DNA of 64,000 nt from Mimachlamys varia (Eukaryota; Mollusca; Bivalvia; Pectinida; Pectinidae). Below the pieces are notes generated by a model. It saw nothing but the letters and a program-made list of their open reading frames with translations, did not search any database and had not been told where the DNA came from. This document shows positions 11,477 through 23,500 of the stretch, one piece after another. The position numbers were made by a program, and so were the translations under genes. Numbering within the stretch: position 1 is the first letter of the stretch; every line of letters starts with the position of its first letter. The stretch is taken from assembly GCA_947623455.1 (NCBI GenBank), contig OX392535.1:39270688-39334687 (forward strand). Direction: 5' to 3'.

Positions 11477-12257
11477 GCGCTACTGTTAAATAAACCGTAA
11501 CTATGGTATATAAACGGTGACCATGTACAATAATATTCTCCCTGTGAGCGATTAAAAATAATATCATATGGCAAACTACACTATACAATATTTACGTTGT
11601 ATTCAATATCACACACTTTTTTATACAATGTAATCCTTATGGCACATAAATATATATCGCGAAATAAAACATGGCATACATTTGATGTAATGTATTCAAA
11701 TGTGGCAAATAATATAATCATGATCGAACATAGCACACACGATCAATATGGCACAATTTAAAGAGAACATTTGTAGTGATTAATTATTTTAACAGCTAAG
11801 CATAATTCTATTTCACCTACAATGCATGTAGATAAATATATTTAAAAAAAAAAAACATCACATATTCTAAATTTTTTGCATTTGGTAAAATTCAAACTTT
11901 CCCGTGGCTTTACCATGGACAATAACTGTTATTAGAAGTGTCAAATAACTTTTTAAGTTTCACTTGACCTCAACACGTGCAGTTAAACTATCGCAGGTAT
12001 TTGAATTAAAATTGAGACAATTTGAAAAATATGAAGAAATATGGGTACGTCAATAATCGTTTCTTTGTATTTTGACTGTTATGAAACAAATTAAGCAACA
12101 ACACTTTTGAGATAAGTAGTTTACTTTACCATCCATTGTTTTGAAACGGAATTGAAATTGAAGGATGGGGCGAGGGCTTTTTTCGGGGAATTTCTTTAAT
12201 AACCCATTTTATCAAATATATGCTCTTTCCTTTCTTCCTAATATTTTCAACAAACCA
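11477..12257. other. Non-coding AT-rich spacer
   Basis: No gene, RNA or clear repeat seen. Confidence 0.55.
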
Positions 12258-12395
12258 GTTTTATTTATGTTTTCCGTCCTATTACCAACTATGGTCGTTT
12301 AAGGACATGCCCGGTCTGGTGGTCGAGGAAAGAAAGCTGAAGTTCCCGGAGAAACTTTTGGCCAGTGCCTGGCAATCCAAGCAACCAAGTACAAA
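12258..12395 (-). mobile_element. Degenerate copy of the bivalve-type SINE
   Basis: Shares the series TTTATTTATGTTTTCCGTCC, CCTATTA, 'tttaaggacatgcc', 'gaggaaagaaagctg' and 'cccggagaaa' with the better copy at 52981-53196. The tRNA-like head is not clearly kept. Confidence 0.55.
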
Positions 12396-13444
12396 ATAAT
12401 GTAAATAGTAATTATATATATATATATAAGACCGTATCATATCTGCATACTGGAATAGCCATTATCATGTTACCTATAATAGATAACCAATACAGACGGA
12501 TACAGTCAGCGAAAAAGTAAATGTTTTTTGACATTATATACACACCATATCTGAAGAATATGATACTTTGTATTAATTCTAAATGATAATTTTAAAATGT
12601 AAAAAAAAACCCAGAAAAATAGATTAAACCAAAAATATGCTTATCACAAAGACATGAAAAGTGACAAGATCCAGAAATAAAGTGAATTTCAAAATGTTTC
12701 TAAAAGAACACTATATAATTAACTCCATTAAAAATTGTTGATAAGGGGAGATAGGTGGTTAAACAAAGATACAAAATTAATTGATTATTTATCAAAAAGA
12801 TAAACGACTTTGGTGTTTCATGGGATCGGTGATTCGGTGCATAATATCAAAGTAATAACACTACATTATAAAATCGATGTTTAAAAACAATATTTAAAAT
12901 TTTATAAAAATAAGAAAAATTATATATTAATTTATTACTATGCAAATGGGAAGCATTAATATCATAAACTATATTAAGAAGCTGTTGAATAGTGGAACAA
13001 AAACAAAAACATATTTCCAAATTTAACATTTTGTTTTTTTTGTATATCGGAATTTAAACATTAATGTTCTGCATAAACCCAACCCAATAGCATAGACAGA
13101 AGCGATATATCTGCATGTTCCTAAAACAACATTTTTGATCATTATCTTTACAACAATACAAACACAATTTTTGTTCAAATTTTTCGTTATTTTCTAAAAG
13201 AAGAAAAACAAGATTAATACTGATGGAATCTTAATTTGTAGTCAACATTTTTTTTTACAATTGTAACCGTGTTCTGTTACACCCTGGTCCGAAATTTTAA
13301 AAGATAGTTGTCTGAAAAAGGGCCCCTAAACCAGATATAGTTAAACCCTAGTTTAAGATAAGTCTGACAGAGATTATCTTTCTTCTACACTTCATATCTT
13401 GTGCATTCTCGTTTTTGCTACCAGGGAATTTATACATACCTAAC
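12396..13444. other. Non-coding spacer 3' of the TIR gene
   Basis: Includes a TA microsatellite at 12412-12428. Otherwise AT-rich, with no gene recognised. Confidence 0.55.
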
Positions 13445-13450
13445 TTTATT
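13445..13450 (-). promoter_or_regulatory. Possible poly(A) signal of the TIR gene
   Basis: AATAAA on the minus strand about 335 bases past the stop codon. It is the nearest canonical hexamer I found, but AT-rich DNA makes chance matches common. Confidence 0.35.
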
Positions 13451-13785
13451 TATCTTCGCTTGTACATTTTTTTTTTATATCACGATCTAGTCATCACTTT
13501 GTGCATCTAATATTGTGACGTGATATCACACTATCTAGTGTGACGCTCTTTTGAAAGCGTGGAAACTGAAAGTAGGAGAAAACTAATCTATAACTCCTCT
13601 GTGGTGTGAACATATTAACCCTCGGGGGAACGTGTTTTGGAAGATTAATAAGCACTCTTAGCCTTGGGCTGTGGTTTCTCTGTCTACAATACACAGGGGA
13701 GATGAATTATCCATATCCATCATAAAACTAATTCATGTTTCAATACATCTTTTGATTTTCCTAGAATCTTTGCTGCTATCACATT

Positions 13786-14517
13786 TTACAGGAGTGTACA
13801 AGATGAAGACTTTTGTGGTGGTTGTGCCACAGGTTGTGGTGGCTGTGCCACATGTTGTGGTGGCTGTACTGCAGGAGGCTGGTTCTGTACACTCTTTGAG
13901 ACTTCGTTTCCAGCATTATTTCTCTGTGTCACGTTATTTGGGGGTGCTTTTCCAGGAGGTTGCTTCTTTGGTTCCGATTTAGGGGCTGCATTTGCAGCTT
14001 CAGCCTTGACTGGTTCCTGCTTTGCTTCCCCTTTTGGAGCTTCACTAGGGACAGCCACTTCACTTGAGTTCTGAATAGCAAGTGGAGAGACATTTTCCTT
14101 GATCTTCATGTGCAGCTCCTCAAATTTATCTCCAATCCAGGTCAGTTGGACAGTTTCGTCACGGTAGAAATTGATAAAGAGAAGCTGTGTGAAGACCATA
14201 CTCATTGGTCCAGTAGGGGGCCAGTCTATCTTCTCCAGGAGGAGAGGAACCATTGGCTTCTTGAGAGAATCGGCAAGACTCACCTCCCTACGGCAGTTGG
14301 CTGATAGTGCGTACTTCGTGGTCACACAGCTGAGGACGACCTTACAGCCACGGACACCTCGGTCAATTTTGTCGTACAGCGAGTCCCCGCCTCCCATCTG
14401 GTAGATGTCCATCCAACAGCTGTATCCAAGCTCATTCAGCCTCCTGTACAGCTGTTTGATCTGTTTCTGTTTACCCCACTGGTACGACAGGAACACATCA
14501 GGAGATGTCTCCTCCTC
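13786..14517 (-). CDS. TIR gene exon 20, whole TIR 2, variable tail and CaaX box
   Basis: 732 nt including the stop, residues 1129-1371. Acceptor TTAATGAATTTCAG. TIR 2 lies in one exon: DVFLSYQWGKQKQI, GYSCWMDIYQMGGGD, SANCRREV with E1206 at the catalytic position, then KPMVPLLLEKIDWPPTGPM. After about residue 1265 comes a Pro/Ala/Lys/Gln-rich tail with three 7-residue repeats of the VAQPPQ type. The last four residues, CTLL, fit a CaaX box with Leu, the form preferred by geranylgeranyltransferase I. This suggests membrane tethering. Confidence 0.92.
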   Translation of the reverse strand, partial: EEETSPDVFLSYQWGKQKQIKQLYRRLNELGYSCWMDIYQMGGGDSLYDKIDRGVRGCKVVLSCVTTKYALSANCRREVSLADSLKKPMVPLLLEKIDWPPTGPMSMVFTQLLFINFYRDETVQLTWIGDKFEELHMKIKENVSPLAIQNSSEVAVPSEAPKGEAKQEPVKAEAANAAPKSEPKKQPPGKAPPNNVTQRNNAGNEVSKSVQNQPPAVQPPQHVAQPPQPVAQPPQKSSSCTLL

Positions 14518-17500
14518 CTGAAATTCATTAATCAACAACATATTTTTATTCAATTTCGTGTTTCGAATATAAATGTCAGTGTATTATAAGAAGAAGCATT
14601 TAAACATTGTATTACAACCTGTGCTGTACCTAAAAAGTGATGCTGAGATTGTTTTTGTCCCACTGCTATATGTTTTATGATAGACACAGACATATCTAAA
14701 TAACATACCTCTGATGCATTAGCAGTTGTCTGTACTTGAGAACTTTGACCTCCATCTTTCTTCTTGGTGATGACAATTTCCTCAGCCACGGGAACCCACC
14801 AGTCCTTGTATTCTGTGTGTATAAAACATTTGTTAGATTAGCGACCACTTTCATCAAATCATTTCATCAAGAGAAAGAGACAATCTAATGATTAATAAGA
14901 TTAGAATATACATAAGATATTCCAGATTTAAGGACATTGGCAAATAAGAATTTGTGTAATTAACAATATCATATGCATGGACACTGAAATAATTAAGAAC
15001 AACCCATGCAGTTAGTGAACTACAATGATATATCATACAATCACGAGTCATGTGTTAATGCTAGCTTATTTTGTATCCCACTTTTCTTTTTATATCTGTA
15101 TCAATGCACTTAATTTAAATGCGTGTATCCCCTGCCTAGTAACGGGTGAAAATAGTATGTTTGACTAATGCATCCATTCTTACAGAAATGTCGGCCACTA
15201 TAGGTGACAATATGGTTAAAACAAACATGCTGCCCCAGGTCTCTAGAAACAAGACTTCTTATAATATCTAGTCTATTAATATAACTGCCTTGACATTTCT
15301 ATCTTCTCAAGTCTAATCTAGTCATGCCGACTTCACTTTTCTTCAGTTGAGCTTGACATTTTCCCATTTTTGTCTGTTTACCTACCCCAGACATAAGAGA
15401 TTCGTCGGGCATGGCTTTATACATGTTTACCTACCCCCAGACATAAGAGATTCGTCGGGCATGGCTTTATACATATTCAGCTGCATCAACAGTTCCTGAA
15501 ACTTGGGCACTGGCCAGTAGCGTTGGTCTTCAGTCTCCTCTCCTCCTCGCTGGAAGAACCTCACAAACAGGTACTCACTGAAGATGGGACCCATGGAGCC
15601 CTTAGGGGGCCAGGCCATCTTCTCCATCAGGAGGGGAATCATGGGTTTTCCAAGGTTTACTGAAAGGTTCACCTGGCAAATTAAAAAACAAAACAGAATT
15701 TCTTAAAAAAATTGAAATTAAATTTGATATGATTGAGTGTTTAAAGAATGTTGGTAAAAGCTACATGTAACAACACATGTGCTTGTTTACCATGAGATCC
15801 AAGTGGATGAGTTGCAATATCGCAAGAGCCCAAGCAGTGGCAATATTGTTGCAACTGCACTAGAGCCTTCTGGAAATATAGCTGTAAATGCTCTGCAATA
15901 TTGTAATGATATCGCCACAAGTGCACCAATACATTCTAGCGATATTACCGCAAGTGCACCAGATTATGCTTGCTTAGTATTGTCGCAACTGTGCCAAAAC
16001 ACTAATATCACCAGAAAACCAATTTGCATACGAAATTGGCACCCACAGCAATATCTGTTTGTAACTAATTTTTTTTTCTTGATTTCAAAAAGTGTTTGAT
16101 ATCAGAAGGATCGCTCATGGCCAATTAATTTATCCCGTTAAACACAATTAAGAAATCATGAAAGTTTTTATGATTAAGGTACATTTCCACCATATAGTCT
16201 ATCCGCTCTGCATATTGGTTATCACATTCTGTATTAAACAATACCGAGCCACTGAGCCATAGAAAAAATGAGATTTGTTCAAAATACATCAAGTCATTTT
16301 GGTATAGTGGTCTTTTGACTTATCACACACACATGTGCTGCAAATTTTAAATTTAATAATAGATAGAGTATGCCGAAAAAAAATAATAACATTACATCAT
16401 ACAGTTTTGTTCTTCTAGGACGCGTCAGGGATGCTAGAAGTCTGATGACAGACAGATGACGGGAGCAGACCAACTCATAAGCTCACTTGCACTCTGAGCA
16501 TGTGAGCGAATACATGACTCTGCTCTGCCATTAGTTTGTGAAATCCTGAGTCATATGACTACTCACCTCTCTGTTACAGTTGGGAGACTTGGCGTACTTC
16601 TCTGACACACAACATATAATTATCTTTGCACCACGGATTCCATTATCAATCTTCTCAAACAGTTTGTCCCCGCCTCCCATTTGTCCAATGTCCATCCAAC
16701 ACTCGTAGCCAGCCATTAACATGTGGTTCCGTAGTAACTTCACTTCCTCCTGATGTCCCCACTGGTAACTAAGGAAAATCGGTGGAGGTGTGGCATAGTC
16801 TACCTCTTCCTCCACAACACCCTCTGGTAACAACAAATTACCTATTCTGAATTTTTGCACATTTACGACATCTTTTGAATGCATGTTTTTAATCCTATTT
16901 ATGTTTTTTTATCATCAGTGAATTGGATCTTAAAAAATCAAATTCAAATGAATCATCATACATTTAAGAAATGTATTTTGTTCCTTCTTTTGAATATGAG
17001 ACAATTTCTAGTAACTTCGATTTTAAGTTCAGATAATGATTTGTTAAATCTTCGGTATTCTCTAATTTATTTTGGTGTGTGTGTGTGTGTTCCTAACATT
17101 GATCGAAGATTTGTTTGATTCTAACCTCAACCTTTTCCTTGATGTGATTTGCCATTACCCCGACCTATTCCTTGTTTGGTCGATGCTAACCTGGACTTAT
17201 TCCTTGGTGGAATTTACCCTAATCTTGATCTATTCCTTATAGTTGTTGACCCTAATTTTGACTTATTTCATGGTGTTGTTTACCTTAATATTGACATATT
17301 CATTAGTGTTGTTAACCCTCACTTCAACCTATTACTGGATGTTGCTGATACTAACCTCGCCCTATTCCTTGATGTTGCTGACACTAACCTCGCCCTATTC
17401 CTTGATATTGCTGACACTAACCTCGCCCTATTCCTTATTGTTGCTGACACTAACCTCGCCCTATTCCTTGTTGTTGCTGACACTAACCTCGCCCTATTCC

Positions 17501-20500
17501 TTATTGTTGCTGACACTAACCTCGCCCTATTCCTTGTTGTTGCTGACACTAACCTCGCCCTATTCCTTGTTGTTGCTGACACTAACCTCGCCCTATTCCT
17601 TGTTGTTGCTGACACTAACCTCGCCCTATTCCTTGTTGTTGCTGACACTAACCTCGCCCTATTCCTTGTTGTTGCTGACACTAACCTCGCCCTATTCCTT
17701 ATTGTTGCTGACACTAACCTCGCCCTATTCCTTGTTGTTGCTGACACTAACCTCGCCCTATTCCTTATTGTTGCTGACACTAACCTCGCCCTATTCCTTG
17801 TTGTGGCTGACACTAACCTCGCCCTATTCCTTGATGTTGCTGACACTAACCTCGCCCTATTCCTTGATATTGCTGACACTAACCTCGCCCTATTCCTTAT
17901 TGTTGCTGACACTAACCTCGCCCTATTCCTTATTGTTGCTGACACTAACCTCGCCCTATTCCTTATTGTGGCTGACACTAACCTCGCCCTATTCCTTATT
18001 GTTGCTGACACTAACCTCGCCCTATTCCTTGTTGTGGCTGACACTAACCTCGCCCTATTCCTTATTGTTGCTGACACTAACCTCGCCCTATTCCCTATTG
18101 TTGCTGACACTAACCTCGCCCTATTCCTTGATGTTGCTGACACTAACCTCGCCCTATTCCTTGATATTGCTGACACTAACCTCGCCCTATTCCTTATTGT
18201 TGCTGACACTAACCTCGCCCTATTCCTTATTGTTGCTGACACTAACCTCGCCCTATTCCTTATTGTTGCTGACACTAACCTCGCCCTATTCCTTATTGTT
18301 GCTGACACTAACCTAGCCCTATTCCTTGTTGTGGCTGACACTAACCTCGCCCTATTCCTTATTGTTGCTGACACTAACCTCGCCCTATTCCTTGTTGTGG
18401 CTGACACTAACCTCGCCCTATTCCTTATTGTTGCTGACACTAACCTCGCCCTATTCCCTATTGTTGCTGACACTAACCTCGCCCTATTCCTTGATGTTGC
18501 TGACACTAACCTCGCCCTATTCCTTGATATTGCTGACACTAACCTCGCCCTATTCCTTATTGTTGCTGACACTAACCTCGCCCTATTCCTTATTGTTGCT
18601 GACACTAACCTCGCCCTATTCCTTATTGTTGCTGACACTAACCTCGCCCTATTCCTTATTGTTGCTGACACTAACCTCGCCCTATTCCTTATTGTTGCTG
18701 ACACTAACCTAGCCCTATTCCCTATTGTTGCTGACACTAACCTCGCCCTATTCCTTGATGTTGCTGACACTAACCTCGCCCTATTCCTTGATATTGCTGA
18801 CACTAACCTCGCCCTATTCCCTATTGTTGCTGACACTAACCTCGCCCTATTCCTTGATGTTGCTGACACTAACCTCGCCCTATTCCTTGATATTGCTGAC
18901 ACTAACCTCGCCCTATTCCTTATTGTTGCTGACACTAACCTCGCCCTATTCCTTGTTGTGGCTGACACTAACCTCGCCCTATTCCCTATTGTTGCTGACA
19001 CTAACCTCGCCCTATTCCCTATTGTTGCTGACACTAACCTCGCCCTATTCCCTATTGTTGCTGACACTAACCTCGCCCTATTCCTTATTGTTGTGGCTGA
19101 CACTAACCTCGCCCTATTCCTTGATGTTGCTGACACTAACCTCGCCCTATTCCTTGATATTGCTGACACTAACCTCGCCCTAAACCTTGTTGTGGCTGAC
19201 ACTAACCTCGCCCTATCCCTTGATGTTGCTGACACTAACCTCGCCCTATTCCTTGATATTGCTGACACTCACCTCGCCCTATTCCTTGATATTGCTGACA
19301 CTAACCTCGCCCTATTCCTTGTTGTTGTTGACACTCACCTCACCCTATTCCTTGCTGTTGCTGGCACTAACCTCGCCCTATTCCTTGTTGTGGCTGCCAC
19401 TAACCTCGCCCTATTCCCTATTGTTGCTGACACTAACCTCGCCCTATTCCCTATTGTTGCTGACACTAACCTCGCCCTATTCCCTATTGTTGTGGCTGAC
19501 ACTAACCTCGCCCTATTCCTTGATGTTGCTGACACTAACCTCGCCCTATTCCTTGATATTGCTGACACTAACCTCGCCCTAAACCTTGTTGTGGCTGACA
19601 CTAACCTCGCCCTATCCCTTGATGTTGCTGACACTAACCTCGCCCTATTCCTTGATATTGCTGACACTCACCTAGCCCTATTCCTTGATATTGCTGACAC
19701 TAACCTCGCCCTATTCCTTATTGTTGTTGACACTCACCTCACCCTATTCCTTGCTGTTGCTGACACTAACTCGCCTTATTCCTTATTGTTGCTGACACTC
19801 ACATCGCCCTATTCCTTATTATTGCTGACACTAACCTCACCCTATTCCTTATTGTTGCCGACACTAACCTCGCCCTATTCCTTATTGTTGCTGACACTAA
19901 CCTCGCCCTATTCCTTATTGTTGCTGACACTAACCTCGCCCTATTCCTTATTGTTGCTGACACTAACCTCGCCCTAATCCTTATTGTTGCTGACACTAAC
20001 CTCGCCTATTCCTTATTGTTGCTGACACTCACATCGCCCTATTCCTTATTGTTGCTGACACTAACCTCGCCCTATTCCTTGATGTTGCTGACACTAACCT
20101 CGCCCTATTCCTTGATGTTGCTGACACTAACCTCGCCCTATTCCTTGTTGTTGTTGACACTAACCTCACCCTATTCCTTGATGTTGCTGACACTAACCTC
20201 GCCCTATTCCTTGATGTTGCTGACACTAACCTCACCCTATTCCTTGATGTTGCTGACACTAACCTCGCCCTATTCCTTGTTGTTGTTGACACTAACCTCA
20301 CCCTATTCCTTGATGTTGCTGACACTAACCTCGCCCTATTCCTTATTGTTGCTGACACTAACCTCGCCCTATTCCCTATTGTTGCTGACACTAACCTCGC
20401 CCTATTCCTTATTGTTGCTGACACTCACATCGCCCTATTCCTTATTGTTGTTGACACTCACCTCACCCTATTCCTTGCTTTTGCTGACACTAACTCGCCT

Positions 20501-23500
20501 TATTCCTTATTGTTGCTGACACTCACATCGCCCTATTCCTTATTGTTGCTGACACTAACCTCACCCTATTCCTTATTGTTGCCGACACTAACCTCGCCCT
20601 ATTCCTTATTGTTGCTGACACTAACCTCGCCCTATTCCTTATTGTTGCTGACACTAACCTCGCCCTATTCCTTATTGTTGCTGACACTAACCTCGCCCTA
20701 TTCCTTATTGTTGCTAACACTAACCTCGCCCTATTCCTTATTGTTGCTGACACTCACATCGCCCTATTCCTTATTGTTGCTGACACTAACCTCGCCCTAT
20801 TCCTTGATGTTGCTGACACTAACCTCGCCCTATTCCTTGATGTTGCTGACACTAACCTCGCCCTATTCCTTGTTGTTGTTGACACTAACCTCACCCTATT
20901 CCTTGATGTTGCTGACACTAACCTCGCCCTATTCCTTGATGTTGCTGACACTAACCTCACCCTATTCCTTATTGTTGCTGACACTAACCTCGCCCTATTC
21001 CTTGTTGTTGTTGACACTAACCTCACCCTATTCCTTGATGTTGCTGACACTAACCTCGCCCTATTCCTTATTGTTGCTGACACTAACCTCGCCCTATGCC
21101 TTGATGTGGCTGACACTAACCTCGCCCTATTCCTTATTGTTGCTGACACTAACCTCGCCCTATGCCTTGATGTTGCTGACACTAACCTCGCCCTATGCCT
21201 TGATGTTGCTGACACTAACCTCGCCCTATTCCTTATTGTTGCTGACACTAACCTCGCCCTATTCCTTAATGTTGCTGATACTAACCTCGCCCTATGCCTT
21301 GATATTGCTGACACTAACCTCGCCCTATTCCTTGTTGTGGCTGACTCTAACCTCGCCCTATTCCTTATTGTTGCTGACACTAACCTCGCCCTATTCCTTG
21401 TTGTGGCTGACTCTAACCTCGCCCTATTCCTTATTGTTGCTGACACTAACCTCGCCCTATTCCTTGATGTGGCTGACACTAACCTCGCCCTATTCCTTAT
21501 TGTTGCTGACACTAACCTCACCCTATGCCTTGATGTGGCTGACATTAACCTCGCCCTATTCCTTGATGTTGCTGACTCTAACCTCGCCCTATGCCTTGAT
21601 GTGGCTGACACTAACCTCGCCCTATTCCTTATTGTTGCTGACACTAACCTCGCCCTATGCCTTGATGTGGCTGACACTAACCTCGCCCTATTCCTTATTG
21701 TTGCTGACACTAACCTCGCCCTATGCCTTGATGTGGCTGACACTAACCTCGCCCTATGCCTTGATGTGGCTGACACTAACCTCGCCCTATGCCTTGATGT
21801 GGCTGACACTAACCTCGCCCTATTCCTTATTGTTGCTGACACTAACCTCGCCCTATTCCTTGATGTGGCTGACACTAACCTCGCCCTATTCCTTATTGTT
21901 GCTGACACTAACCTCGCCGTATGCCTTGATGTGGCTGACACTAACCTCGCCCTATGCCTTGATGTGGCTGACATTAACCTCGCCCTATGCCTTGATGTGG
22001 CTGACACTAACCTCACCCTATTCCTTATAGTTGTTGACCCTAATTTTGACTTATTTCATGGTGTTGTTTACCTTAATATTGACATATTCATTAGTGTTGT
22101 TAACCCTCACTTCAACCTATTACTGGATGTTGCTGATACTAACCTCGCCCTATTCCTTGATGTTGCTGACACTAACCTCGCCCTATGCCTTGATATTGCT
22201 GACACTAACCTCGCCCTATTCCTTATTGTTGCTGACACTAACCTCGCCCTATTCCTTGATGTGGCTGACATTAACCTCGCCCTATGCCTTGATGTGGCTG
22301 ACACTAACCTCGCCCTATTCCTTGATGTGGCTGACTCTTACCTCGCCCTATTCCTTATTGTTGCTGACACTAACCTCGCCCTATTCCTTAATGTTGCTGA
22401 TACTAACCTCGCCCTATGCCTTGATATTGCTGACACTAACCTCGCCCTATTCCTTGTTGTGGCTGACTCTAACCTCGCCCTATTCCTTATTGTTGCTGAC
22501 ACTAACCTCGCCCTATTCCTTGTTGTGGCTGACTCTAACCTCGCCCTATTCCTTATTGTTGCTGACACTAACCTCGCCCTATTCCTTGATGTGGCTGACA
22601 CTAACCTCGCCCTATTCCTTATTGTTGCTGACACTAACCTCACCCTATGCCTTGATGTGGCTGACATTAACCTCGCCCTATTCCTTGATGTTGCTGACTC
22701 TAACCTCGCCCTATGCCTTGATGTGGCTGACACTAACCTCGCCCTATTCCTTATTGTTGCTGACACTAACCTCGCCCTATGCCTTGATGTGGCTGACACT
22801 AACCTCGCCCTATTCCTTATTGTTGCTGACACTAACCTCGCCCTATGCCTTGATGTGGCTGACACTAACCTCGCCCTATGCCTTGATGTGGCTGACACTA
22901 ACCTCGCCCTATGCCTTGATGTGGCTGACACTAACCTCGCCCTATTCCTTATTGTTGCTGACACTAACCTCGCCCTATTCCTTGATGTGGCTGACACTAA
23001 CCTCGCCCTATTCCTTATTGTTGCTGACACTAACCTCGCCCTATGCCTTGATGTGGCTGACACTAACCTCGCCCTATGCCTTGATGTGGCTGACATTAAC
23101 CTCGCCCTATGCCTTGATGTGGCTGACACTAACCTCACCCTATTCCTTATAGTTGTTGACCCTAATTTTGACTTATTTCATGGTGTTGTTTACCTTAATA
23201 TTGACATATTCATTAGTGTTGTTAACCCTCACTTCAACCTATTACTGGATGTTGCTGATACTAACCTCGCCCTATTCCTTGATGTTGCTGACACTAACCT
23301 CGCCCTATGCCTTGATATTGCTGACACTAACCTCGCCCTATTCCTTATTGTTGCTGACACTAACCTCGCCCTATTCCTTGATGTGGCTGACATTAACCTC
23401 GCCCTATGCCTTGATGTGGCTGACACTAACCTCGCCCTATTCCTTGATGTGGCTGACTCTTACCTCGCCCTATTCCTTATTGTTGCTGACACTAACCTCG

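Noticed and set aside
15779..16099. + strand frame of about 106 codons with SGNIVATALE-like repeats
   Set aside because: It lies in intron 17-18 over a degenerate roughly 36-bp repeat; no start context or homologous domain recognised.
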